Of a stretch of 21,479 bases of DNA, positions 12,680-20,698 are shown one piece after another. The stretch comes from an uncultured Oscillibacter sp. (lineage in GTDB: Bacteria; Bacillota; Clostridia; Oscillospirales; Oscillospiraceae): contig CAJTZI010000039.1 in the NCBI GenBank assembly GCA_910584075.1, positions 1 to 21,479 on the forward strand, written 5' to 3'. A model generated the notes under the pieces. It saw only the letters and a list, made by a program, of their open reading frames with translations, ran no database searches and was not told where the DNA came from. How positions within the stretch are numbered: the first letter of the stretch is position 1; every line of letters starts with the position of its first letter. Position numbers and translations under genes: made by a program.

Positions 12680-13983
12680 TGAAAATCCTGGATTTCAACT
12701 GCCTTGCCCCGGAGGAATTTTTGAACCGGGATATCCGGGCGGAGGAGGACGTCTCCGCCGCTGTGGACGGCATTCTCCGGGAGGTCCGGACCAGGGGCGA
12801 CGCGGCTCTGCGGGATTATACGCGGCGCTTTGACGGCGCGGAATTGAAGGACCTCCAGGTGACGGCGGCGGAGTTCAGCGCCGCCAGAGAGGCCGTGGAC
12901 CCCTGCTTTCTGGAGACGCTGCGTCAGGCGGCGGAGAACATCCGCCGGTTCCATGAGCGGCAGAAGCACAATGATTTTCTCCTTGCGGAAGGCTCCGGCG
13001 TGGTCATGGGCCAGCGGTGGACGCCCATCGAGCGGGTGGGCATCTGCGTCCCCCGGAGCCCGGAGGCCTTTCCCTCCACGATTTTGATGAGTGCCATCCC
13101 GGCGCAGATTGCCGGGGTGGAGGATATTGTGATCGTAACGCCTCCCCGGAAGGACGGCACCGTCAGCCCGGAGGCGCTGGTGGCGGCGGAGCTGGCGGAG
13201 GTGACAAAGGTCTTCAAGATCGGCGGCGCCCAGGCGGTGGCGGCCCTGGCCTGCGGCACGGAGACCGTGCCCAGGGTGGACAAGATTGTGGGCCCAGGCG
13301 GTATTTACGTGGCCACTGCCAAGCGGAAGGTTTTCGGCCAGGTGGACATCGACATGATCGCCGGCCCCAGCGAGATCCTGGTGCTGGCGGACGGAAAGAC
13401 CGACCCGAAGTGGGCGGCGGCGGACCTGCTGAGCCAGGCGGAGCACGACGTGCTGGCCTCCGCCGTGCTGGTGACGGACAGCCGGGAACTGGCGGAGGCC
13501 GTCCGGGCGGAGATCGAGGTTCAGCTGGAGGTTCTGCCTCGAAAGGACATTGCCCGCCGCTCCATTGAGGACAACGGCAAGATCATTGTGACGGACAGCC
13601 TGGACAAGGCGGTGGAGGCGGTGAACCGCATCGCCCCGGAGCACCTGGAGCTGTGCGTGGACGGCCCCTTTGCCCTGCTGCCCCGGATCAAAAACGCCGG
13701 GAGCATTTTCATGGGCCGCTCCACGCCGGAGGCCCTGGGGGACTACTTCGCAGGGCCCAACCACACCCTGCCGACCTCCGGGACGGCCCGATTTTCCAGC
13801 CCCCTGGGGGTAGATGACTTCATGAAGCGGTCCAGCTTTTTGTACTATGACCGGACGGCGCTGAACGGCTGCGCGGAGAAGGTCGCGGACTTTGCCCGCC
13901 GGGAGGGGCTGGAGGGGCATGCCAGGTCGGCCCTCTCCCGCCGGGAGGGATTTGAAAGCCCGGACTGCCCTTCAGGCGGGTAA
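12676..13983 (+). CDS. hisD: Histidinol dehydrogenase
   Basis: This 435-aa zinc enzyme oxidises L-histidinol to L-histidine with two NAD+, the last two steps of the pathway. Zinc and catalytic residues are present: Gln254 and His257 (SQAEHD), Glu322/His323 (APEHLEL), Asp356 (GDYFAGPNHTLPT) and His415 (EGLEGHARSA). They parallel Gln259, His262, Glu326/His327, Asp360 and His419 of the E. coli enzyme. One oddity: the loop normally read as VPGG/IPGG is VPRSPEAFPS (125-134). The start is ATG 12676 overlapping the hisZG stop; ATG 12679 is equally possible. A gap of 93 bases without clear features follows before hisC. Confidence 0.96.
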   Translation: MMKILDFNCLAPEEFLNRDIRAEEDVSAAVDGILREVRTRGDAALRDYTRRFDGAELKDLQVTAAEFSAAREAVDPCFLETLRQAAENIRRFHERQKHNDFLLAEGSGVVMGQRWTPIERVGICVPRSPEAFPSTILMSAIPAQIAGVEDIVIVTPPRKDGTVSPEALVAAELAEVTKVFKIGGAQAVAALACGTETVPRVDKIVGPGGIYVATAKRKVFGQVDIDMIAGPSEILVLADGKTDPKWAAADLLSQAEHDVLASAVLVTDSRELAEAVRAEIEVQLEVLPRKDIARRSIEDNGKIIVTDSLDKAVEAVNRIAPEHLELCVDGPFALLPRIKNAGSIFMGRSTPEALGDYFAGPNHTLPTSGTARFSSPLGVDDFMKRSSFLYYDRTALNGCAEKVADFARREGLEGHARSALSRREGFESPDCPSGG

Positions 13984-14076
13984 AACCATCCCCCATCCGA
14001 AGGACGGCCCCCGTCACGTCTCCATAGAGTGGATTCCAAGGAAATTAGCCCCTATTTTAGAAAGAGGTGTTTCAAT

Positions 14077-15141
14077 ATGAAAAATTTCCTCTCCCCTGAG
14101 GCGGACCGCCTCGCCCCCTACACACCCGGTGAACAGCCCCGGGATCAGCAGTATGTCAAACTGAACACCAATGAGAGTCCCTTCCCCCCTTCCCTCAAGG
14201 TGCTCAAGGCCCTCTCAAGGGCGGAGCTCTTGAAGCTGAACCTGTACTCCGATCCCGCCTGCGGGGGGCTCAACGCCGCCATTGCCGCCCGTTACGGTCT
14301 CCAGAGCTGCAATGTGATCTCCGGCAACGGCTCTGACGAGATTCTGGCCTTCGCGTTCCGGGCCTTCTGCGGCACGGGCAGGCCTGTGGCCTTCGCCGAT
14401 ATCACATACAGCTTCTACCAGTCCCAGGCGGCCCTGTTCGGCCTGGAGGACAGGGTGATCCCCCTGCGGGAGGATTTTACCCTGAACGTGGACGACTACA
14501 TGGACTTTCCCGGCACCATCGTCATCGCCAACCCCAACGCCCCCACCGGCATCGCCGTGGCCCGGGAGGACATCCAGCGGCTGCTGGAGGCCGACCCCAA
14601 TCGGGTGGTGATTGTGGACGAGGCCTATGTGGATTTCGGCGGCGAGAGCTGCGTGCCCATGATCTTCCGCTACGACAATCTCCTGGTGACGCAGACCATG
14701 TCGAAAAGCCGTCAGCTTGCCGGCGGGCGGGTGGGCTTCGCCCTGGGCAGCGAGGCGCTGATTGCGGCGCTGAACCGGGTGAAATACAGCTTCAACCCCT
14801 ACAATGTGAACCGGCTCTCCCTCATCGCCGGCACCGCCGCCGTGGAGGACGAGGCCTATTTCCGGAGCTGCTGTGAGACCATCCGGGAGAACCGGGCCTG
14901 GCTGACAGAGGAGCTGGAGGGGCTGGGCTTTGCCGTGTTGCCCTCCTCCGCCAACTTTGTCTTTGCCAGATGCGGCAGAATTCCCGGCGGAGACCTGTAC
15001 CGCCAATTGAAGGAGAACGGTATTCTGGTCCGCTGGTTTGACAAAGACCGCATCCGGGACTTCGTCCGGATTACTGTGGGCTCCATGGAGCAGCTGGCGG
15101 CGCTGGCGGATGAGCTGGCCCGGATTCTGGAAGACGTGTAA
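14077..15141 (+). CDS. hisC: Histidinol-phosphate aminotransferase
   Basis: This 354-aa PLP enzyme transfers the amino group of glutamate to imidazole acetol phosphate, giving histidinol phosphate. Visible landmarks are the N-terminal KLNTNESPFPPS, GNGSDEIL (83-90), ANPNAPTG (151-158), DEAYVDF (181-187) and the Schiff-base lysine Lys210 in TMSKSRQLAGGRVGF. The start at ATG 14077 is chosen because AAAGAGGTG (14061-14069) lies 7 bases upstream; an in-frame ATG at 14029 has no ribosome site. It is 93 bases after hisD and joined closely to hisB. The loop after the lysine (SRQLAGG) differs a little from the common SKAYGLAGLR but keeps the phosphate-binding arginine. Confidence 0.95.
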   Translation: MKNFLSPEADRLAPYTPGEQPRDQQYVKLNTNESPFPPSLKVLKALSRAELLKLNLYSDPACGGLNAAIAARYGLQSCNVISGNGSDEILAFAFRAFCGTGRPVAFADITYSFYQSQAALFGLEDRVIPLREDFTLNVDDYMDFPGTIVIANPNAPTGIAVAREDIQRLLEADPNRVVIVDEAYVDFGGESCVPMIFRYDNLLVTQTMSKSRQLAGGRVGFALGSEALIAALNRVKYSFNPYNVNRLSLIAGTAAVEDEAYFRSCCETIRENRAWLTEELEGLGFAVLPSSANFVFARCGRIPGGDLYRQLKENGILVRWFDKDRIRDFVRITVGSMEQLAALADELARILEDV

Positions 15142-15153
15142 GGAGGCGCCGCC

Positions 15154-15741
15154 ATGCGAACTGCCAACATCAAGCGGGATACCCGGGAGACCCAGATTCA
15201 GCTGACGCTGAACCTGGACGGCACGGGCAGGTCCGGCGTCTCCACCGGCGTGGGATTCCTGGACCACATGCTGGAGCTCTTTGCCCGCCACGGGGATTTT
15301 GATTTGGACCTCACCTGCCGCGGGGACACCCAGGTGGATTTCCACCACAGTGTGGAGGACAGCGGCATCTGCCTGGGGCGGGCCTTCGCGGAGGCCCTGG
15401 GGGACAAGCGGGGCATCACCCGGTACGGACAGTTTCTGCTGCCCATGGACGAGACGCTGGTGCTGTGTGCCGTGGACCTCAGCGGCCGGGATTACCTGGG
15501 CTGGGCGGTGGACCTGCCCGCCCGAAAAGTGGGGGACTTTGACACGGAGCTGGCGAAGGAGTTCTGGCTGGGCTTTGTGCGAAACTGCCCCGGCTCCATC
15601 CACATCCGCCAGCTGGCGGGGGAGAACACCCACCATATCCTGGAGGCCGTGTTCAAGGGCATGGGCCGGGCGCTGAAAATGGCCGCGGCCCCGGACGAGA
15701 AGCACCGGGACGAGATCCCGAGTACGAAGGGTGTGCTGTAA
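15154..15741 (+). CDS. hisB: Imidazoleglycerol-phosphate dehydratase
   Basis: This 195-aa monofunctional IGP dehydratase uses manganese and removes water from imidazoleglycerol phosphate to give imidazole acetol phosphate. Duplicated metal-binding motifs are visible: FLDHMLELFARHG, DFHHSVEDSGICLG, and GENTHHILEAVFKGMGRAL near the end. Its length is normal for the stand-alone enzyme; no phosphatase domain is attached, in line with the separate PHP phosphatase downstream. AGGAGG (15141-15146) overlaps the hisC stop and is 7 bases from the ATG. The hisH start follows its TAA without a gap. Confidence 0.97.
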   Translation: MRTANIKRDTRETQIQLTLNLDGTGRSGVSTGVGFLDHMLELFARHGDFDLDLTCRGDTQVDFHHSVEDSGICLGRAFAEALGDKRGITRYGQFLLPMDETLVLCAVDLSGRDYLGWAVDLPARKVGDFDTELAKEFWLGFVRNCPGSIHIRQLAGENTHHILEAVFKGMGRALKMAAAPDEKHRDEIPSTKGVL

Positions 15742-16353
15742 ATGATCGCCATTGTGGATTACGGCGTGGGCAACCTGTTCTCCCTCTCCTCCAGCCTGCG
15801 GGCTCTGGGGGTGGAGACGGAGGTGACCCGGGACGCCGGCCGGCTTCGCGCCGCCGGCCGGATCATCCTCCCCGGCGTGGGAGCCTTTGGAGACGCCCGG
15901 GAAAAGCTGGACGGCACGGGTTTGGTGCCCGTCCTTTGGGAGGAGGCGGAGCGCAAGCCTCTGCTTGGCATCTGCCTGGGGATGCAGCTGCTGTTTGACC
16001 GGGGTTTTGAGTACGGCGAGCACCCCGGTCTGGGCCTGGTGCCCGGGGAGGTGGTGAGCCTGCGGGAGAGCCTGGAGGACAAATCCCTCAAGGTCCCCCA
16101 CATGGGCTGGAACAGCCTGGACGTCCTCCGGGACGACCCGCTGTTCCGGTATTTTAAAAGCGGCGAATACGTCTACTATGTCCACAGCTTCTATGCCAGG
16201 AACTGCGATGCTTCCACACTGGGCACGTCCCGGTATGGAAACGTGGCCGTCACCGGCGCGGTGCGGTGCGGAAATGTCTGGGGCACCCAGTTTCACCCGG
16301 AGAAGTCCGGGGACGCGGGACTGGGGCTGCTGCGGGCCTTCGCGGAGCTGTGA
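15742..16353 (+). CDS. hisH: Imidazole glycerol phosphate synthase, glutaminase subunit
   Basis: This 203-aa class I glutamine amidotransferase passes ammonia to HisF. The triad is complete: Cys78 in GICLGMQLLF, His185 and Glu187 in TQFHPEKSG. The oxyanion strand (PGVGAFGDA at 44-52) and the PHMGWN motif are intact. The ATG directly abuts the hisB stop, which suggests coupled translation. Its partner HisF is not adjacent: a flavoprotein gene and hisA lie between. Confidence 0.97.
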   Translation: MIAIVDYGVGNLFSLSSSLRALGVETEVTRDAGRLRAAGRIILPGVGAFGDAREKLDGTGLVPVLWEEAERKPLLGICLGMQLLFDRGFEYGEHPGLGLVPGEVVSLRESLEDKSLKVPHMGWNSLDVLRDDPLFRYFKSGEYVYYVHSFYARNCDASTLGTSRYGNVAVTGAVRCGNVWGTQFHPEKSGDAGLGLLRAFAEL

Positions 16354-16367
16354 AAGGAGAAAAAGCT

Positions 16368-16850
16368 GTGAGAGCCATGAGAAGAAAAGACCGTCAGGTG
16401 ACGGACCCGGAGCGGATTAGGGCGGTAATCGCCGCCTGCGATTGCTGCCGTCTGGGGCTTTGTGAAGACGGGCGGGCCTATATCGTGCCCCTGGATTTCG
16501 GTTTTGCAGAGCGGGATGGCCGCTATACGCTCTATTTCCACAGCGCCAAGGAGGGCCGGAAGATCGACCTCATCCGGGAGAGGGGCTGGGCATCCTTTGA
16601 GATGGACGCCGGCCATGAGGTGATCTCTGACGAGAGCGCCTGCGAGTATACCGCCCGGTTTCAGTGCGTCATGGGCGGCGGTCCGATGACGCTGCTGGAG
16701 ACGGCGGAGGAAAAGCGGGCGGGCCTCGCCGCCATCATGGCCCATGTCTCCGGAGAGGAGAGGACGTGGGACTTTCCCGAGGCCATGCTGGAGAGGCCCC
16801 AGGTCATCCGCCTGGAGGCGGAGGAGCTGACCTGTAAGATCCACCTGTGA
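16368..16850 (+). CDS. Pyridoxamine 5'-phosphate oxidase-like flavoprotein (NimA-type, PF12900-like)
   Basis: This is a 160-aa split-barrel flavin-binding protein. The family pattern is clear: RRKDRQVTDPERIRAVI at the start, CRLGLCEDGRAYIVPLDFGF, LYFHSAKEGRKIDLI, then a stretch with GEERTWDFPE and a VIRLEAEELTCK end. Relatives bind FMN, F420 or heme; some reduce nitroimidazoles, but most have no known substrate. I prefer the GTG start at 16368, because AGGAG (16355-16359) is 8 bases away; ATG 16377 would be 17 bases away. It sits inside the his operon between hisH and hisA, with 14 and 15 bases on either side, so it is co-transcribed. No histidine-pathway step is missing that it could fill; its role there is unknown. 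Confidence 0.9.
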   Translation: MRAMRRKDRQVTDPERIRAVIAACDCCRLGLCEDGRAYIVPLDFGFAERDGRYTLYFHSAKEGRKIDLIRERGWASFEMDAGHEVISDESACEYTARFQCVMGGGPMTLLETAEEKRAGLAAIMAHVSGEERTWDFPEAMLERPQVIRLEAEELTCKIHL

Positions 16851-16865
16851 GAGAGGAGCGGCACC

Positions 16866-17585
16866 ATGCAGATTTTTCCCGCGATTGACCTGCGGGGCGG
16901 ACAGGTGGTCCGCCTCTACCAGGGGGATTATGACAAGGAGACCATCTACGGTCAGGACCCCTGTGCCGCGGCCCGGGATTTCCTGGCCGCCGGAGCGAAA
17001 TGCCTCCACGTGGTGGACCTAGACGGAGCCAGGGACGGCACTTTGGCCAATTTTGACTCCATTGCCGCCATTGCGAAGCAGGGCGGCCTCTATATGGAGG
17101 TGGGCGGCGGCATCCGCACAGAGGAGCGGATTAGGCAGTATCTGGATTTGGGGGTGAGTCGGTGCATCCTGGGCACCGTGGCCGTGAAGGACTTTGATTT
17201 CACCACCCGCATGGCCCAAAAGTACGGCGGACAGATCGCCGTGGGCGTGGACGCCCGGGACGGGTATGTGGCCGTCAATGGGTGGAAGGAGCTGTCGGAG
17301 GAGCGGGGCGTGGATTTCTGCCGCCGCCTCCGTGACGCCGGCGTCCGGACCGTAATCTACACCGACATCAGCCGGGACGGGGCGGAATCCGGCACCAATC
17401 TGGACCTCTACCGGGAGCTGGCACAGATCCGGGGGCTGAATGTCACCGCCTCCGGCGGCATCAGCGGCATTCCGGAGCTGAAGGAGCTCCGGGCCATCGG
17501 CACGCACGCCGCCATTCTGGGCAAGGCGCTGTACACCGGGCGCCTGGACCTGCGGACCGTTATTGAGGAGGTGGGCACGTGTTAG
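16866..17585 (+). CDS. hisA: Phosphoribosylformimino-AICAR ribotide isomerase
   Basis: This 239-aa TIM-barrel enzyme catalyses the Amadori-type isomerisation of ProFAR to PRFAR. The catalytic pair is at the family positions, Asp8 (PAIDLRGG) and Asp129 (VGVDARDGYVAVNGW). Phosphate-gripping motifs are EVGGGIRTE and ASGGISG. GAGAGGAG (16851-16858) is 7 bases before the ATG. The 3' end overlaps the hisF start by 7 bases. Confidence 0.97.
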   Translation: MQIFPAIDLRGGQVVRLYQGDYDKETIYGQDPCAAARDFLAAGAKCLHVVDLDGARDGTLANFDSIAAIAKQGGLYMEVGGGIRTEERIRQYLDLGVSRCILGTVAVKDFDFTTRMAQKYGGQIAVGVDARDGYVAVNGWKELSEERGVDFCRRLRDAGVRTVIYTDISRDGAESGTNLDLYRELAQIRGLNVTASGGISGIPELKELRAIGTHAAILGKALYTGRLDLRTVIEEVGTC

Positions 17586-18334
17586 CGCGGCGCATTATCC
17601 CCTGCCTGGACGTAAGGGACGGCCGGGTGGTGAAGGGCACTAATTTCCAAGGCCTTCGGGACATGGCGGACCCAGTGGACATGGCCCGGTTCTACAACCG
17701 GTCCGGCGCGGACGAGCTGGTGTTCTACGATATCACCGCCTCCGCCGAGGGGCGGAAGCTGTTCACGGACATTCTGCGCCGGGTGGCGGAGGAGATCTTC
17801 ATCCCCCTGACGGTGGGGGGGGGAATCCGGACGCTGGAGGACTTCGACCGGGTGCTCAAGTGCGGCGCGGACAAGGTCAGCGTCAACTCCGGAGCCATTG
17901 CCGACCCGGGACTCATCGCCGCGGGGGCCAAGAAGTACGGCGACCAGTGTGTGGTGCTGAGTATGGATGTCAAGCGGGTGGACGGGCGGTTCCGCCTCTT
18001 TGCCAAGGGCGGCCGGGAGGACACCGGCATTGACGCCATGGAGTGGGCCGTGAAGGGTGCTGCCGCCGGCGCCGGGGAGATTGTGCTGAACTCCATCGAC
18101 ACTGACGGGGTGAGACAGGGCTTTGACTTGGAGATGCTGGATGAGCTGGCAGGCCGGGTGAACATCCCCATTGTGGCCAGCGGCGGAGCCGGGAAAATGG
18201 AGGATTTCGCGGAGCTGTTTACCCACCCCGGGGTGGATGCCGGACTGGCGGCTTCCATCTTTCACACCCGGCAGGTGGAGATCTCTGCCCTGAAGGCGTA
18301 TTTGAAGGAGCTGGGGGTGCCCATGCGGACATAG
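17579..18334 (+). CDS. hisF: Imidazole glycerol phosphate synthase, cyclase subunit
   Basis: This 251-aa TIM barrel takes ammonia from HisH and PRFAR to make imidazoleglycerol phosphate and AICAR. Asp11 (PCLDVRDGRVVKG) and Asp130 (VVLSMDVKR) are the catalytic acids. TVGGGIRTLEDF and VASGGAGKMEDF bind the phosphates. The start is GTG 17579 inside hisA, with GAGGAGG (17565-17571) 7 bases before it; this gives the standard MLARRIIPCLD N-terminus. The end is followed by two overlapping hairpins before hisIE. Confidence 0.97.
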   Translation: MLARRIIPCLDVRDGRVVKGTNFQGLRDMADPVDMARFYNRSGADELVFYDITASAEGRKLFTDILRRVAEEIFIPLTVGGGIRTLEDFDRVLKCGADKVSVNSGAIADPGLIAAGAKKYGDQCVVLSMDVKRVDGRFRLFAKGGREDTGIDAMEWAVKGAAAGAGEIVLNSIDTDGVRQGFDLEMLDELAGRVNIPIVASGGAGKMEDFAELFTHPGVDAGLAASIFHTRQVEISALKAYLKELGVPMRT

Positions 18335-18355
18335 GCTCCGGCCCTCCAGACAGGC

Positions 18356-18402
18356 GGGACATTTTGAAACATCAAAATCCCGGTTCCCCTCCGGGGAACG
18401 GG
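18356..18402 (+). promoter_or_regulatory. Two mutually exclusive hairpins between hisF and hisIE
   Basis: Hairpin one: ATTTTG/CAAAAT (18361-18378), with GGG/CCC below it across a 2-base bulge. Hairpin two: CCCG-TTCCCC with GGGGAA-CGGG (18379-18402, one bulged G), touching the GGAAGGAG ribosome site of hisIE. They share CCC at 18379-18381. They could tune hisIE translation or mark an RNA processing point. Confidence 0.5.
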
Positions 18403-18416
18403 AAGGAGTGTCATCT

Positions 18417-19061
18417 ATGGAAATCAAAGAATTGAAGTTCGATGAAAAGGGCCTGATCCCCGCGGTTGTGCAGGACCACTATACCAAGGAGGTTCTGACC
18501 CTGGCCTACATGAATGCCGAGAGCCTCGCCGTCACCATTGACGAGCGGCACACCTGCTTCTGGAGCCGCAGCCGCCGGGAGCTGTGGCGCAAGGGGGAGA
18601 GCAGCGGGAATGTCCAGCGTGTGGTTTCCATCACCGCCGACTGCGACTGCGACGCCCTGGTGGTGGAGGTGGTGAAAGACGGCCCCGCCTGCCACACCGG
18701 AGCGGAGAGCTGTTTTTTCAACGGCCTCTATCTCTCCGATGAATTGAAGCAGTTCAGCTACGAGGGCCTCTACCGCCTGATCCAGGGACGGAAGACCAGT
18801 CCCGTGGAGGGCAGCTACACCACCTATCTCTTCGAGAAGGGTCTGGACAAGATCTTGAAAAAGGTGGGCGAGGAGTGCACCGAGGTCATCATCGGCGGAG
18901 GCAAGGAGGACAGGGCGGAGACCGTCTACGAGATCGCCGACCTGTGCTACCATGTGATGGTGCTGATGGTGCAGCTGGGCATTACCGTGGAGGACATCAC
19001 CCGGGAGCTGGAGAAGCGCCATGTGGTGGACCACAAGGTGAAGCAGGAGCGGATGCAGTGA
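18417..19061 (+). CDS. hisIE: Bifunctional phosphoribosyl-AMP cyclohydrolase / phosphoribosyl-ATP pyrophosphatase
   Basis: This 214-aa fusion performs steps two and three of the pathway. HisI (about 1-110) carries the zinc and magnesium motif DCDCDA and the second zinc segment PACHTGAESCFF. HisE (about 115-214) has KKVGEECTEVIIGGG and the acidic ETVYEIADLCYHVMV helix that binds magnesium. HisIE fusions are common. The start ATG 18417 is 8 bases after GGAAGGAG (18401-18408); a GTG at 18408 is in frame but lies within that site. The stop overlaps the next start. Confidence 0.96.
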   Translation: MEIKELKFDEKGLIPAVVQDHYTKEVLTLAYMNAESLAVTIDERHTCFWSRSRRELWRKGESSGNVQRVVSITADCDCDALVVEVVKDGPACHTGAESCFFNGLYLSDELKQFSYEGLYRLIQGRKTSPVEGSYTTYLFEKGLDKILKKVGEECTEVIIGGGKEDRAETVYEIADLCYHVMVLMVQLGITVEDITRELEKRHVVDHKVKQERMQ

Positions 19062-19879
19062 GGAACTTCTGCTCCGTCCACACCCACTCCGCCATGTGCG
19101 ACGGGAAAAACACCCTGGCGGAGATGGCCGCTGCGGCCTTTGCCGCCGGGGCGGTGTCCTTCGGAGCATCAGGCCACAGCCATACTCCCATTCCCGAGGA
19201 CGAGGGCTGCGTTCTGCCGGCGGATATGAGCGCCTACCGGGCGGAGGTCCTGCGCCTGCGGGAGGCGTATCGGGGGCGGATGGACGTGCTCCTGGGCATC
19301 GAGCTGGACAACTGCGCCGATGTGACGGCGGAGGGGTTTGACTACTGGATTGGCAGCGTTCACCGGCTGCCTGGTCCTGACGGCCGCTGGCACACCGTGG
19401 ACTGGGACGCGGAGACCCTGGCCGCCTGCTGCGTCACCGTCTTTGACGGTGACGGCCTCGCCATGGCGGAGAGGTACTACGGCGAGGTCCGGCGGATGGC
19501 GGTCCGGCGGCCCGCGATTCTGGGCCATATCGACCTCATCACCAAGTTCAACGAGAGGACGCCCCTTTTCGATGAGACGTCTTCCCGGTACCGCACCGCG
19601 GCGCTGGAGGCCCTTCACGCGGCGGACCCCACCGTGACGCTGCTGGAGATCAACACCGGGGCCATGTCCCGGGGATACCGGCGGACGCCCTATCCGGCGC
19701 TCTTCCTGCTGGAGGAGTGGCGGCGCATGGGCGGCGGGATCATACTCACCGCTGACGCCCACAGTGCCTCCGCCATCGTCTATGGCTACACCCAGGCGGC
19801 AGAGCTGGCCCGGGCGGCGGGTTTTACCCGCTCCGTGGTGCTGGCCGCCGGCGGAGCGGCGGAGCGGAGCCTGCCGTGA
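19058..19879 (+). CDS. hisK: Histidinol-phosphatase, PHP family
   Basis: This 273-aa metal-dependent phosphatase converts histidinol phosphate to histidinol, completing the pathway. Metal motifs are HTHSAMCDG (His8, His10), GHSH, GIELD, GSVH, GHIDLITKFN and TADAHSA. The substrate motif NTGAMSRGYRRTPYP is typical of the HisK/HisJ branch rather than of other PHP enzymes. The start is the GTG that overlaps the hisIE stop, with AGGAG (19045-19049) 8 bases before it. It is the last gene of the operon; a strong terminator follows. Confidence 0.94.
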   Translation: MRNFCSVHTHSAMCDGKNTLAEMAAAAFAAGAVSFGASGHSHTPIPEDEGCVLPADMSAYRAEVLRLREAYRGRMDVLLGIELDNCADVTAEGFDYWIGSVHRLPGPDGRWHTVDWDAETLAACCVTVFDGDGLAMAERYYGEVRRMAVRRPAILGHIDLITKFNERTPLFDETSSRYRTAALEALHAADPTVTLLEINTGAMSRGYRRTPYPALFLLEEWRRMGGGIILTADAHSASAIVYGYTQAAELARAAGFTRSVVLAAGGAAERSLP

Positions 19880-19939
19880 AATGCTTTTTTCAGGGAGACA
19901 GTGGCGGAATTTCCCTGAGTTTGCGTGGAAATTGTATGA

Positions 19940-19967
19940 AAAAGGCGCGGCAAAAGCCGCGCCTTTT
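19940..19967. terminator. Terminator of the his operon
   Basis: A 12-bp perfect stem, AAAAGGCGCGGC/GCCGCGCCTTTT, has an AAAA loop. It lies about 60 bases after hisK, has T-runs at both stem ends and probably works in both directions. Confidence 0.92.
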
Positions 19968-19980
19968 GGCTTCTTGCCAA

Positions 19981-20009
19981 TTGAGTTATAGGACGTGTGT
20001 TGGTAAAAT
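19981..20009 (+). promoter_or_regulatory. Promoter of the HAD phosphatase unit
   Basis: TTGAGT (19981-19986), 17 bases, TAAAAT (20004-20009), with a TG one base before the -10 (extended element). Transcription would begin near 20016, about 25 bases before the ATG. Confidence 0.75.
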
Positions 20010-20041
20010 AGGAACACTACGAATGAAAAGTGAGGCGTTAT

Positions 20042-20698
20042 ATGGCTCGAACTGTGATCTTTGATCTGGATGGAACCATTCTGGACACCATCGAGGACCT
20101 GGCTGCCGCCGGAAACTGGGTCTGCCGCCAGCACAATTGGCCGGAGCACACCGTGGAGCGCTTCAAGGCCATGGTGGGCCACGGCATCCCCAATCTCGTT
20201 TCCCAATTCACTCCGGAGACCTGCCGCAGTCCCCTGCTGATTGCCAGCGCTCTGTCCCAGTTCAGCAGCTACTATGGCGCTCATAACATGGACAAGACCG
20301 CCCCCTACGCCGGCATCCCGGAGCTGCTGGAGCGGCTGAAGGCCGCCGGAATTCAGATGGCGGTGTATTCCAACAAGGCCGACGAGTTCAGCCGGGAGAT
20401 CGTGGAGCACTTCTTCCCCGGCGTGTTCCGTCTGGTGCGGGGCAAGCTGCCGGACGTGCCGGTGAAGCCGGACGGAGCAGCCGCCCGGGCCCTGCTGGCG
20501 GAGCTGGGGGCGGACCCGGCAGAGACCGTCTTCGTGGGGGACAGCAGCGTGGACATTCAGACGGGCCGCAACGCCGGAGCCAGAACCTGCGGCGTCACCT
20601 GGGGCTTTCGGCCCCGGGCTTCCCTGGAGGGTGCGGACTTCCTGGCGGACACGGTGAAGGAGCTGGAGCAGGTGCTCCTGCACTCTGCGTGGTGCTGA
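20042..20698 (+). CDS. HAD-superfamily hydrolase, phosphoglycolate phosphatase-like
   Basis: This is a 218-aa HAD phosphatase with all four motifs: FDLDGTILD (nucleophile Asp8, acid/base Asp10), the Ser/Thr motif YSNK, a lysine in VPVKPD, and VFVGDSSVDIQTG. A helical cap lies between motifs I and II (subclass I). The best-known similar enzymes are phosphoglycolate phosphatases, but the substrate cannot be told. I chose ATG 20042, with GAGG at 20032-20035; a GTG at 20030 is in frame but overlaps that site. It is driven by its own promoter and overlaps the next gene by 10 bases. Confidence 0.9.
   Translation: MARTVIFDLDGTILDTIEDLAAAGNWVCRQHNWPEHTVERFKAMVGHGIPNLVSQFTPETCRSPLLIASALSQFSSYYGAHNMDKTAPYAGIPELLERLKAAGIQMAVYSNKADEFSREIVEHFFPGVFRLVRGKLPDVPVKPDGAAARALLAELGADPAETVFVGDSSVDIQTGRNAGARTCGVTWGFRPRASLEGADFLADTVKELEQVLLHSAWC

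Noticed and set aside
14215..16296. 693-codon open frame on the minus strand across hisC, hisB and hisH
   Set aside because: All three plus-strand genes have complete catalytic motifs and ribosome sites. The long antisense frame is a product of codon bias (few stops in GC-rich antisense).
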